Notes under the pieces: generated by a model | The model's input: only the letters and a program-made list of their open reading frames with translations | Told to the model about the DNA's origin: nothing | The model's database searches: none | Source of the DNA: an uncultured Bacteroidales bacterium | GTDB lineage: Bacteria; Bacteroidota; Bacteroidia; Bacteroidales; Bacteroidaceae | Direction: 5' to 3' | Length of the DNA: 64,000 nt | Assembly (NCBI GenBank): GCA_902788865.1 | Contig: CADALZ010000003.1 | Span: 1 to 64,000, forward strand | Translations under genes and position numbers: made by a program | In this document: positions 26,825 through 33,635 of the stretch, piece after piece | How positions within the stretch are numbered: the first letter of the stretch is position 1 | Layout: the number at the start of each line of letters is the position of its first letter

Positions 26825-28930
26825 TTATTTCAGGCGTTTTATGAGGTAAAAGTTGGCCTGAGCAGTGCGCTTTTGTCGCATGCCAGGCAGGTGGCGGAGG
26901 TACCTGCCAAAGCTGACGGCTGACATGGAGGTGCTGCTGCCGGCATGGTGGCGTAGCTCCTCCAGCAAGGCAGAGGCGCTGATCCATTCAGCGCCTTCTT
27001 CTTCTTGCGCAGGACTGAAATAGTCGTGAAACAGCATTTCTGAGGTATCGAGGTGCATGAATTCCCGATTGCTCTCCATGATTTGCTCCACATCATGATC
27101 ATCAAACCAATAGCGTTCGCCACTCTCAACGGCTTGCAAGGCTTGGGCGTAAAGCTGGCGATAGTTAGGACGACTGTCTGTATTGATGGGGGCTGTAAGC
27201 TCGATGCATAGGTATCGACGGCTACCCGTAGGATCCGTGAGCAGGTCGCTCTGGTTGCTGGTACCTATAAACGACGCATAGCGTCGCATCTGACTCACCT
27301 GCGTCTTATAAGGCTTGCGGGTGCGAATGTCGGCCCGTTGCAGCAGGTTCTTCAGGTATCCGTCTTGATTGTGGCGATTCAGTTGGTCGAACTCATCGAG
27401 GTTTACCAGCAGAAATTGGCAGATCGTACGATCCACCTCCTTCTTGCTGGAGAAATCCAGTTGGTCTGTATAGCCAAACTGCAATTCATCTGGCAACAGA
27501 CTCCTGCAGAACGTCGATTTTCTAAACCCTTGTCTGCCAATGAGAATGGGCGCTACGCTGTTGCCATAAGGTCCCATCACACCAAGCCATTGGGCCGTCA
27601 TGGAGAGCAGCCAGCGATAGAACCATTCTGGCCAATGCGGATTCTTTGTCTTGACGGTATCTGCCAATTCGCGGATGCGATCACGGCCATCCCAAGAGCC
27701 ACGCACGGAGTTGAGGAACGCCTCCACAGGATTGAAGTTCTCCACATCGGCTGAGTTCGCGTAACGACGCACATCCTTGTCCCATACGTTGATGCCCCGC
27801 AGACGTGCTTCCTCTACCATCTTGCCCATCATCCGGTCGTCAAGCAGGCGGAACTGCGTATCCCACGTGTTGTTGAGCCTATACTCTGTAGTGTCTTGTA
27901 TCACGTTATGTCTCAGCACGTAGCGCTCTTTCATGTATTGACGCAGCTTTAGTGCATTGCTTTGTGTGTGGTTCAGAGCCTCATGGGTGCCGAAGTTGGC
28001 AGTGGTCAACTGATAGCTTCCTTCGAAGATGAGGCGGATGCGCTCTTCTCCCGCATCGGGGAAGTGGTTCATGGTATGGCAAATGGCTTCCTCTTGAGGT
28101 AAACCTGTCAAGCAGCACTCCTTGGCGAGCAGGGTGAAGAAGCGCTCAGGATTGGTCTTGTAGAGCTTGAAACTGCCTTCTTTCGCCAACACCTTCATAC
28201 TCAATGCGATAAACCTGCGTTCAAACTCCAAATAGCCATCCAAACCAGGCTCTATGCGCTCCAAAGGCTGCGTGACAGCAGGCTTGTTCTCCTCCAATTG
28301 CAGTTGCACACCCTTGTCCAACTTCAAAGGCACGGCCACCTCATTGATATATGGTTTAGGGTCATAGGTACGCACGAAGCTCTGCTCCAAAGTGGGATCC
28401 ACCCGCGTGATGGGGAAATTGAGTGTGCCGTCATAGGTGGAGTATGCCAGATAGTAGGCCATGCGATGGAACTCCTGCGCTTCGCGTTCACTCTGAGGCA
28501 GAGTGCCATCAGTGCCACTCACCTTCACCAGCAGCTTGCAACTTCTCCCCGTACTTCCCACGAAGGCCGCATAAGTAGATGGCTGCATCTGTGCCAGTCG
28601 CTTCACCCATTCGGCCTCCTCCATGCTGGCCAGTCCGCCAACATTCAGAAGCACCAATCCATTATAATGCTTATAGCGTTTCCCGTCTCCGTCCTTCTCA
28701 AACGAGGCAGGCACGTAGATGCGTTGAGCCGTGAACTCCATCCGTCCGCCAAGGCTCTGGTAGGTGGGCAGATTCTCGCGGAACTTGGTAAACGGCATGC
28801 GCTTGTTCTCACGACTGATGAGGCTGAGCATCGCCTCTGCTGACAGATGGCGCAGTTTCATCTCTCCTGTCTTAGGCTCCCTGCGCACGGAGGTGAAGAC
28901 AGGTTCTTTAGTATCTTTTTGTGATTTCAT
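26825..28930 (-). CDS. VirE/BT4734-type primase-helicase
   Basis: A protein of 701 aa from ATG 28930 (MKSQKDTK); a TTG six codons upstream is less likely. Residues about 25-190 resemble the BT4734-like, archaeo-eukaryotic-primase-type N-terminal domain (GSTGRSCKLLVKV). The C-terminal part is the VirE superfamily-3-like helicase: Walker A GRQGFRKST at about 465-473, Walker B LLVNLDEFD at about 507-515, then SFIGTSNQSDLL and TGSRRYL. Proteins of this type occur in phages, satellites and integrated elements and unwind or prime DNA. Here the gene is flanked by palindromic repeats and preceded by iteron-like sites, suggesting it acts on the element's own DNA. Confidence 0.85.
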   Translation of the reverse strand: MKSQKDTKEPVFTSVRREPKTGEMKLRHLSAEAMLSLISRENKRMPFTKFRENLPTYQSLGGRMEFTAQRIYVPASFEKDGDGKRYKHYNGLVLLNVGGLASMEEAEWVKRLAQMQPSTYAAFVGSTGRSCKLLVKVSGTDGTLPQSEREAQEFHRMAYYLAYSTYDGTLNFPITRVDPTLEQSFVRTYDPKPYINEVAVPLKLDKGVQLQLEENKPAVTQPLERIEPGLDGYLEFERRFIALSMKVLAKEGSFKLYKTNPERFFTLLAKECCLTGLPQEEAICHTMNHFPDAGEERIRLIFEGSYQLTTANFGTHEALNHTQSNALKLRQYMKERYVLRHNVIQDTTEYRLNNTWDTQFRLLDDRMMGKMVEEARLRGINVWDKDVRRYANSADVENFNPVEAFLNSVRGSWDGRDRIRELADTVKTKNPHWPEWFYRWLLSMTAQWLGVMGPYGNSVAPILIGRQGFRKSTFCRSLLPDELQFGYTDQLDFSSKKEVDRTICQFLLVNLDEFDQLNRHNQDGYLKNLLQRADIRTRKPYKTQVSQMRRYASFIGTSNQSDLLTDPTGSRRYLCIELTAPINTDSRPNYRQLYAQALQAVESGERYWFDDHDVEQIMESNREFMHLDTSEMLFHDYFSPAQEEEGAEWISASALLEELRHHAGSSTSMSAVSFGRYLRHLPGMRQKRTAQANFYLIKRLK

Positions 28931-28980
28931 AGAGTTCTTGAATATCAAATATTATCTATTATGCGGCATTACGCCGCTTG

Positions 28981-29061
28981 CATAAAAGTATTATGTAGTT
29001 AGCATAATACCTTTATGTCGCAATCATAAAACCTTTATGCTTACTGCGTAATACCTTTATG
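28981..29061. repeat. Four iteron-like 15-bp repeats at exact 22-bp period
   Basis: The units are CATAAAAGTATTATG (28981, inverted), CATAATACCTTTATG (29003), CATAAAACCTTTATG (29025) and CGTAATACCTTTATG (29047). Start-to-start spacing is 22, 22 and 22 bp, about two helical turns. Each is roughly CATAA-N5-TTATG, an imperfect dyad. A GCGGC/GCCGC hairpin lies beside them at 28963-28977. They fill the gap upstream of the helicase gene and resemble plasmid iterons or a cooperative operator. Confidence 0.75.
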
Positions 29062-29100
29062 TGTTAATAATAAGGGCAGTATATCTCAGTGATACGTGCC

Positions 29101-29535
29101 TCACCAATCCACAGCGTCCTCGTAACGACGGAAGATGACAGGCTCCGTGATGCCGTTTTCTCTGAACACACGTTGTATATACTCCTGCACCTCTGGCGAC
29201 ATGGGCTTGCGCTCGTTGTAGTAGTCGTAATAAGTTGAGTTCTTGAGCGCCAAATGGATGCGCGAGTGTATGGCATCATACTTGCTATGTGGCACATTGT
29301 CGTAGATGTGGCGCAAGCCCCAGGCATTGCGGATGAAGCGCACAGGACGCTGCAAGGCACACTGCCCCTTCTCGGGCTTCACTAGATTGAGATTGACACT
29401 CTGCACAGTACGGCAGTCGGTAGGAACATGAGAGGCGCCGAGGTGCCTCAGACAGTTGTCCTTGAGCGGACAGTCATGATGCCAACACACCACATAGGAG
29501 CTTGGCATCGTCGAAAAATCGATGTTTTGATTCAT
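29101..29535 (-). CDS. Small cysteine-rich protein (DUF6078-like)
   Basis: A protein of 144 aa with no signal peptide. Cys17, Cys22, Cys28, Cys41 and Cys59 and nearby histidines (CWHHDC) suggest a metal-binding N-terminal half. The C-terminal half has many tyrosines and arginines (HSKYDAIHSRIHLALKNSTYYDYYNERK), fitting a nucleic-acid-binding or structural helix region. I recall similar proteins in Bacteroides and Prevotella (DUF6078), but this was not checked. It is inside the inverted repeats, upstream of the VirE gene and in the same direction, with its own promoter; 170 bp containing the iterons separate the two. Function unknown. Confidence 0.7.
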   Translation of the reverse strand: MNQNIDFSTMPSSYVVCWHHDCPLKDNCLRHLGASHVPTDCRTVQSVNLNLVKPEKGQCALQRPVRFIRNAWGLRHIYDNVPHSKYDAIHSRIHLALKNSTYYDYYNERKPMSPEVQEYIQRVFRENGITEPVIFRRYEDAVDW

Positions 29536-29586
29536 AAAAAGCGTAGTAATAAGAGGATAACGTTTTGTCGTGTTCTTATTACTTTA

Positions 29587-29617
29587 CAAATATACAACAT
29601 AAAACGCCGTTTGTCAA
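29587..29617 (-). promoter_or_regulatory. Promoter of the small cysteine-rich protein gene
   Basis: On the minus strand TTGAC (29613-29617), an 18-bp spacer and TATATTTG (29587-29594) form a good promoter 51 bp before ATG 29535. It lies inside the element, between the right inverted repeat and the gene, so the element carries its own promoter. Confidence 0.6.
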
Positions 29618-29641
29618 TAGTTTTGCCAGAAAATCTCCCCT

Positions 29642-29723
29642 ATCTTCCACATCTTCCACACATCTTCCACGAGATAATGCATGATTTCATTTGCGTCGTG
29701 GAAGATGGAAGATGTGGAAGATG
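29642..29723. repeat. Right 82-bp inverted repeat, mirror copy of 26738-26819
   Basis: The order is reversed relative to the left copy: here the 30-nt arm comes first (29642-29671), then a 25-nt loop, then the 27-nt arm (29697-29723). It lies between two divergent genes and reaches to 20 bp before a -7 box, so it cannot be a terminator for either neighbour. This supports the view that the pair marks element ends. Confidence 0.85.
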
Positions 29724-29742
29724 TTTTTTCAAAAAGTATTGC

Positions 29743-29750
29743 TATCTTTG
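29743..29750 (+). promoter_or_regulatory. Promoter -7 element of the DUF1349-like lipoprotein gene
   Basis: TATCTTTG lies 32 bp before ATG 29783. The position expected for a -33 box (about 29719-29723) falls in the last bases of the right inverted repeat, so the element end forms part of this promoter. Confidence 0.65.
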
Positions 29751-29782
29751 CAGGTGATAAACTAATAAAATGAACTATTGCT

Positions 29783-30511
29783 ATGAAAAAGTTTTTTTCA
29801 ATATTAACCATCGGCCTGATGCTCACGGCATGCGGCCAGAAAAACCAGAATGAACCTATGATGAATGACAATGATAATGTGAAGGTGGCTCTTGCCAATC
29901 AAGGGCGCATCGACTGGAATGCATTCCAGTGGACCAGAGAGCCTGCAGCCTTTGAGGTGCGCAACGATAGCGTCTGCATCACTACTGCTCCGCATACCGA
30001 CCTCTGGCAGCGCACCTACTATCATTTTCAGAACGACAATGCCCCTGTGTGGCAGATGAAGACCCGCGAGAAGTACTTCAGTTTCGTGGTGAAGACCGAT
30101 TTTACGGGCAGCCATCATCGTTTCGATCAGTGCGGCATCGTGATGTATCTCGACAGCGAGAACTGGCTGAAAGGCTCAGTGGAATATGAGAATGAGGAGT
30201 TCCAGCACTTGGGCAGTGTGGCGACCAACAATGGCTATTCCGACTGGGCTACCACGGCCATCCCAGCCGATGTCAAGACCATGTGGTATCGCTTCTCACG
30301 CAGGGCCGACGACTACTGCATCGAGTGCTCTACCGATGGCATCACTTTCTCCCAGATGCGTATCTGCCACATGTATGCAGGGGCCGATGAAATCAGTTTC
30401 GGAATCTATGCCTGTTCGCCAGAAGACTCTTCTTTCACAGCTATCTTCACTGACATGAGAATCACCGAGTGTATGTGGAAGGCGCATGATGGACAGCAGC
30501 CAGATGAATGA
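29783..30511 (+). CDS. DUF1349-like lipoprotein (concanavalin-like fold)
   Basis: A protein of 242 aa with a lipoprotein signal (MLTACGQ, Cys17). The body matches the DUF1349 pattern: a jelly-roll protein with FSFVVKTDFTGSHHRFDQCGIVMYLDSENWLKGSVEYEN-type strands and a late VTNNGYSDWATT (as ATNNGYSDWATT). Related proteins are predicted to bind carbohydrate, but their biochemical role is unclear. It is followed after 30 bp by a YciI-like gene in the same direction. It lies just outside the VirE element. Confidence 0.75.
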   Translation: MKKFFSILTIGLMLTACGQKNQNEPMMNDNDNVKVALANQGRIDWNAFQWTREPAAFEVRNDSVCITTAPHTDLWQRTYYHFQNDNAPVWQMKTREKYFSFVVKTDFTGSHHRFDQCGIVMYLDSENWLKGSVEYENEEFQHLGSVATNNGYSDWATTAIPADVKTMWYRFSRRADDYCIECSTDGITFSQMRICHMYAGADEISFGIYACSPEDSSFTAIFTDMRITECMWKAHDGQQPDE

Positions 30512-30541
30512 CTTAGAAACTAACTAAATACAGATATACCT

Positions 30542-30838
30542 ATGATGAAATTTGTAGTAAAAGCTTATGACGGCGAAGGAAAACTGCCGAAGCGTATGGA
30601 GGTGCGCCCTCGCCATTTTGAGGGCATAGAGAGGGTGAAGGAGCACGTGGTATGCGCAGGTGCCTTGCTTGATGACGAAGGTAAGATGAAAGGCTCCCTG
30701 CTGGTGATGCAGTATGAAAGTCGCGAAGAGCTGGATGCCTATCTCGCCCAAGAACCCTACGTATTGGAAGGCGTTTGGGAGACGATAGAGGTGGAGCGGA
30801 TGAACGTTGCCGTTCTCGATGGTGAGATGCAAGTATAG
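30542..30838 (+). CDS. YciI-like protein
   Basis: A protein of 98 aa with the small alpha/beta ferredoxin-like fold of the YCII family: an N-terminal strand MMKFVVKAYDG, RPRHFEGIE, then DDEGKMKGSLLVMQYESREELDAYLAQEPYV. The family is linked to diverse small-molecule reactions and its activity here cannot be assigned. It is 30 bp after the DUF1349-like gene and its stop is 4 bp from the stop of the convergent AlkZ-related gene. Confidence 0.75.
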   Translation: MMKFVVKAYDGEGKLPKRMEVRPRHFEGIERVKEHVVCAGALLDDEGKMKGSLLVMQYESREELDAYLAQEPYVLEGVWETIEVERMNVAVLDGEMQV

Positions 30839-30842
30839 GCCG

Positions 30843-31556
30843 TTACTTCAGCAACTTCTTGATCTGTTTCTCTGAAGCACTTGGAAGCAGCTGTGTGAGG
30901 TGCTGCTCCATGCGCTGAAGCGAAGCTTCGGAAGTCCTGTCGCACTGGCAGGCCTCTTTGCCAAGCAATGTCTCAGGCGTGGTGAGGAGCGACCATCCGA
31001 AACCGTATTCACGGCCATGCTTATCGGTGGGATAGACGAAGTCCTCCGTCACGATGTAGCAAGCCATTTGCAGACGAGACACATAAGCATCAAACTTAGA
31101 GCGCATGTTCTTTCCCGTGAAGCCACAAGCGGCACGCAGTTCGCGTGTGATCATGCTGCCGTTTTCACGTAGGGTAGAGAGAATGATGTCCTCAATGCTG
31201 TCTTCCTCTGGCATAGGATGCTGACTGCGGCGCCAGTTGTAGAAGTCGGGCCACCAATCGAGGCTGATAAACCCAGCCTTGCCCGCAAAGAACTTGCCAT
31301 AGACGCAGTTGCCCTCACGCACCACAGGACCTTTCCACTGCCAGAGCGGCCACTCCCAAGAACCATCATCAAGCACTATGTAGCGGCATTCCTCTGCCAT
31401 CATACTCTCTGCAGCATAGCCCCTTATGCCACTCTCCAGCAGGGGCAGGAACCCCACTTCCTGAACACAATCCATCAGTTCCTGGCAGGAGTGGATATAG
31501 CCCATCCCCCCGCTTTTATCATACATATGTTTAAAATAGTCTTCGAGTGAGTTCAT
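30843..31556 (-). CDS. AlkZ-related winged-helix protein
   Basis: A protein of 237 aa without a signal peptide. It has aromatic-rich sequence in the middle (PLWQWKGPVV, YGKFFAGKAGFISLDWWPDFYNWRR) and a winged-helix-like part with TLRENGSMITRELRAACGF and SRLQMACYIVTEDF. This resembles short relatives of the AlkZ/YcaQ crosslink-repair glycosylase family, though the catalytic QxQ motif is not seen. It may bind DNA or nucleotides; the assignment rests on memory of the family and is moderate. Own promoter at 31593-31600. Confidence 0.55.
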   Translation of the reverse strand: MNSLEDYFKHMYDKSGGMGYIHSCQELMDCVQEVGFLPLLESGIRGYAAESMMAEECRYIVLDDGSWEWPLWQWKGPVVREGNCVYGKFFAGKAGFISLDWWPDFYNWRRSQHPMPEEDSIEDIILSTLRENGSMITRELRAACGFTGKNMRSKFDAYVSRLQMACYIVTEDFVYPTDKHGREYGFGWSLLTTPETLLGKEACQCDRTSEASLQRMEQHLTQLLPSASEKQIKKLLK

Positions 31557-31592
31557 AGCTTCCTAACATATCAGTTTCTGGTTAATCCACGA

Positions 31593-31600
31593 CAAAGTTA
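31593..31600 (-). promoter_or_regulatory. Promoter -7 element of the AlkZ-related gene
   Basis: Minus-strand TAACTTTG, 36 bp upstream of ATG 31556. It separates this gene from the transporter gene upstream in the same direction. Confidence 0.6.
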
Positions 31601-31647
31601 CAGAATTTTCCGAATAACTATGGCCGGTAGGAAGTTTTTCTCTGCAC

Positions 31648-32529
31648 TTAATTACCTGCTGCTATCCAGCATCCTATCGCCATGACGGTAGAAGCCACGA
31701 TGAAAAGCAGTGTGACAGGCTCACCCAATAGGAGGATGGAGAGCAGCGCACCGATAAACGGTGCCAAGGCATAGTAGGTACTGGTCTTGGCTGCGCCGAT
31801 GGTGCGTTGGGCGTAGGTGTAGCAGTAGATGCTTAGCCCGTAGGCCACATAACCCAGCAGAAGAATCGCTGTAAGGTGCTGCCAGTCTGGTAGTTCCTCC
31901 CCAATGGCAAAGGCTATGGCAAGAGCCCCAAGGCCAGAACCGAATCCTTTGACGGTGACAATCTCCATCGGATCTCGATCGGCTATCTGGCGGGTACAGT
32001 TGTTCTCCAATCCCCAGCAGAACGTGGCCCCAAGCACCAGTAGAGAGCCACGTGAGAATGTTAAGGCATCGTCTAAACTGCCATCGTCGAGTGAGAGCAG
32101 GATGCTGGCCGCTGTGACGAAGCAGATGGCTATCCAAAGCCTATGCCCTACGGCTTCGTGGAAGAATAGCAGCGCAATGATAGCCGTAGCCACAATCTCA
32201 AAGTTGTTCAGCAATGAGGTGTTGGCAGCCGAGCAGGTCTTAAGGCCGTACATCATCAAGATAGGAGCCGCAATGTCAAGAGTCACCATGGCCACCGTAT
32301 AAGGGAGGTCACGCCGTTGCAAACGCACCTCGGTGGAGGGGCGTTTGCTTTCGTGGCGGACAATCATCATCAAACCAACCCCGATGCCAGCACCGAGGTA
32401 TAGGAAGGCAGCCACCATAGTTGGTGGCACTATTTGCAGCATAACCTTAGATACAGGCGTACTGATGGCATAGAGGGCAGCAGCCAGCACTGCCAGAAAG
32501 ATGGCTGTGGTTTTATTGTTAACTTTCAT
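31648..32529 (-). CDS. EamA-family (drug/metabolite type) transporter
   Basis: A protein of 293 aa from ATG 32529 (MKVNNKTTAIF). The frame is open much further upstream, but the promoter at 32587-32594 and the family length fix this start. It has ten hydrophobic segments in two EamA repeats, with LLNNFEIVATAIIALLFFHEAV and the second-repeat YALAPFIGALLSILLLGEPV. It is an inner-membrane transporter; the substrate cannot be told from sequence. It is divergent from the cbiK-like gene. Confidence 0.85.
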   Translation of the reverse strand: MKVNNKTTAIFLAVLAAALYAISTPVSKVMLQIVPPTMVAAFLYLGAGIGVGLMMIVRHESKRPSTEVRLQRRDLPYTVAMVTLDIAAPILMMYGLKTCSAANTSLLNNFEIVATAIIALLFFHEAVGHRLWIAICFVTAASILLSLDDGSLDDALTFSRGSLLVLGATFCWGLENNCTRQIADRDPMEIVTVKGFGSGLGALAIAFAIGEELPDWQHLTAILLLGYVAYGLSIYCYTYAQRTIGAAKTSTYYALAPFIGALLSILLLGEPVTLLFIVASTVMAIGCWIAAGN

Positions 32530-32586
32530 TTTGCAGATTCTTATAATGGATAATCGGCATACCCATTTATTTAAAAAAGCGATATG

Positions 32587-32594
32587 CAAAGTTA
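32587..32594 (-). promoter_or_regulatory. Promoter -7 element of the EamA gene
   Basis: Minus-strand TAACTTTG, 57 bp before ATG 32529. The divergent promoter at 32623-32654 lies close by, so both start in the same 146-bp gap. Confidence 0.6.
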
Positions 32595-32622
32595 CAAACT
32601 TTTTTAGGATGAGTGATACAAA

Positions 32623-32654
32623 TTTGGTTTTTCTATCCTTTTGCACTAACTTTG
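32623..32654 (+). promoter_or_regulatory. Promoter of the cbiK-cobN-like operon
   Basis: TTTG (32623-32626), a 20-bp spacer and TAACTTTG (32647-32654) form a consensus promoter 20 bp before ATG 32675. It rules out the upstream in-frame starts. Confidence 0.7.
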
Positions 32655-32674
32655 CACCCAAAATAATAAACGAT

Positions 32675-33628
32675 ATGAAACGTGTTCTAATCATTAAGCC
32701 ACTTTGTTGGCTTTCATTCCTATTACTGTTGTTTATGGCTGCCCCTGTGTGGGCACAAGGCGAGCCAGCTGCTGTGCCAGACGATATGCTGGGCAGTATG
32801 TCTGCACAAGATCGCGCTGCTGTGTTACTGGTGAGTTTCGGCACTACCCACGATGATACCCGAGCTGTCACCATCGATGCCATGGCACAGAAAGTCAGAG
32901 CAGCCTATCCACAGCTTCAAGTGGTGCAGTCGTTCACTTCCCGCATCATCCTTCGTAGGCTCAAGGCCCGCGGTGTGGAGATTGATAGCCCAGTGGAGGC
33001 TATGCTGAAGCTCCGTGCACAAGGCATCACCCACCTACTGGTGCAAAGTACTAACATCATCGAAGGTGAGGAGATGGAGTCGCTACGCCAAGACGTAGAC
33101 ACCATGCGGCCTTTTTTTAAAGAAGTACGCGTAGGCACACCGCTGCTCTACGATACTGCCGATGCCCTCCGTGTGGCAGAAATCTTGGCACAGCGCCATC
33201 CTGCTAATGCCAAGCAGAGGGAGCATGTGCTGCTGGTAGGACATGGCACAGAAGGCCCAGCCACCGCTATCTACAGCCAGTTGGACTATATGTTCAAGGC
33301 CGAAGGACATCCTAATCACCATGTTGGTACCATCGAGGGATATCCCGCCTTTGAAAACGCTTTAGCCCTTATCCAAGCTGCCAAAGGCAAGAAGGTGACG
33401 CTGGTACCGCTGATGTTCGTAGCAGGTGATCATGCCAAGAACGACATCTCCGTAGATTGGAAAGAGGCGCTTGAAGCAGCGGGCTTAGAAGTGACGCTGC
33501 ATATTGAGGGGCTGGGTGAAGTGCCAGAGATTCAGGATATTTTCCTGCAACATATCCATTTCTCATTGCAAAACAAAGTGCGTGGTATTATGGAAAAGAA
33601 AGCCATCTACTCCGCACAGACCGACTGA
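32675..33628 (+). CDS. cbiK: Exported CbiK-type cobaltochelatase
   Basis: A protein of 317 aa with a signal peptide (MKRVLIIKPLC... to VWAQ). The mature part is a class II chelatase: LLVSFGTTHDD near the start, the catalytic-histidine motif VGHGTEGPA and the second histidine in VAGDHAKND. CbiK inserts cobalt into sirohydrochlorin, but an exported version cannot serve cytoplasmic B12 synthesis. Desulfovibrio has a periplasmic CbiK that binds haem. It lies 7 bp before the CobN/HmuS-like gene, so a periplasmic tetrapyrrole metal exchange role is likely. Confidence 0.85.
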   Translation: MKRVLIIKPLCWLSFLLLLFMAAPVWAQGEPAAVPDDMLGSMSAQDRAAVLLVSFGTTHDDTRAVTIDAMAQKVRAAYPQLQVVQSFTSRIILRRLKARGVEIDSPVEAMLKLRAQGITHLLVQSTNIIEGEEMESLRQDVDTMRPFFKEVRVGTPLLYDTADALRVAEILAQRHPANAKQREHVLLVGHGTEGPATAIYSQLDYMFKAEGHPNHHVGTIEGYPAFENALALIQAAKGKKVTLVPLMFVAGDHAKNDISVDWKEALEAAGLEVTLHIEGLGEVPEIQDIFLQHIHFSLQNKVRGIMEKKAIYSAQTD

Positions 33629-33635
33629 CTGACAC

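Larger units (their letters stand above)
26738..29723. mobile_element. Candidate mobile or integrated element with 82-bp palindromic inverted ends
   Basis: A 2,986-bp segment bounded by 82-bp inverted repeats that match at 77 of 82 positions. All differences lie in the 25-nt central loops; the 57 bases of arm sequence are identical. Inside are a VirE-type primase-helicase gene, four iteron-like repeats and a small cysteine-rich protein gene, both genes on the minus strand. No transposase or integrase is encoded and no target duplication is evident, so the mode of movement, if any, is unknown. The alternative is a fixed cassette flanked by REP-like repeats. Confidence 0.55.

Noticed and set aside
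28981-29061. The 22-bp periodic repeats as a CRISPR array
   Set aside because: Spacers would be only 7 bp, one unit is inverted and no cas gene is present. An iteron or operator array fits better.
26725-29735. Target-site duplication at the ends of the VirE element
   Set aside because: Outer flanks (CTAAAAAT on the left, TTTTTTCA on the right) share only A/T richness and no direct repeat.
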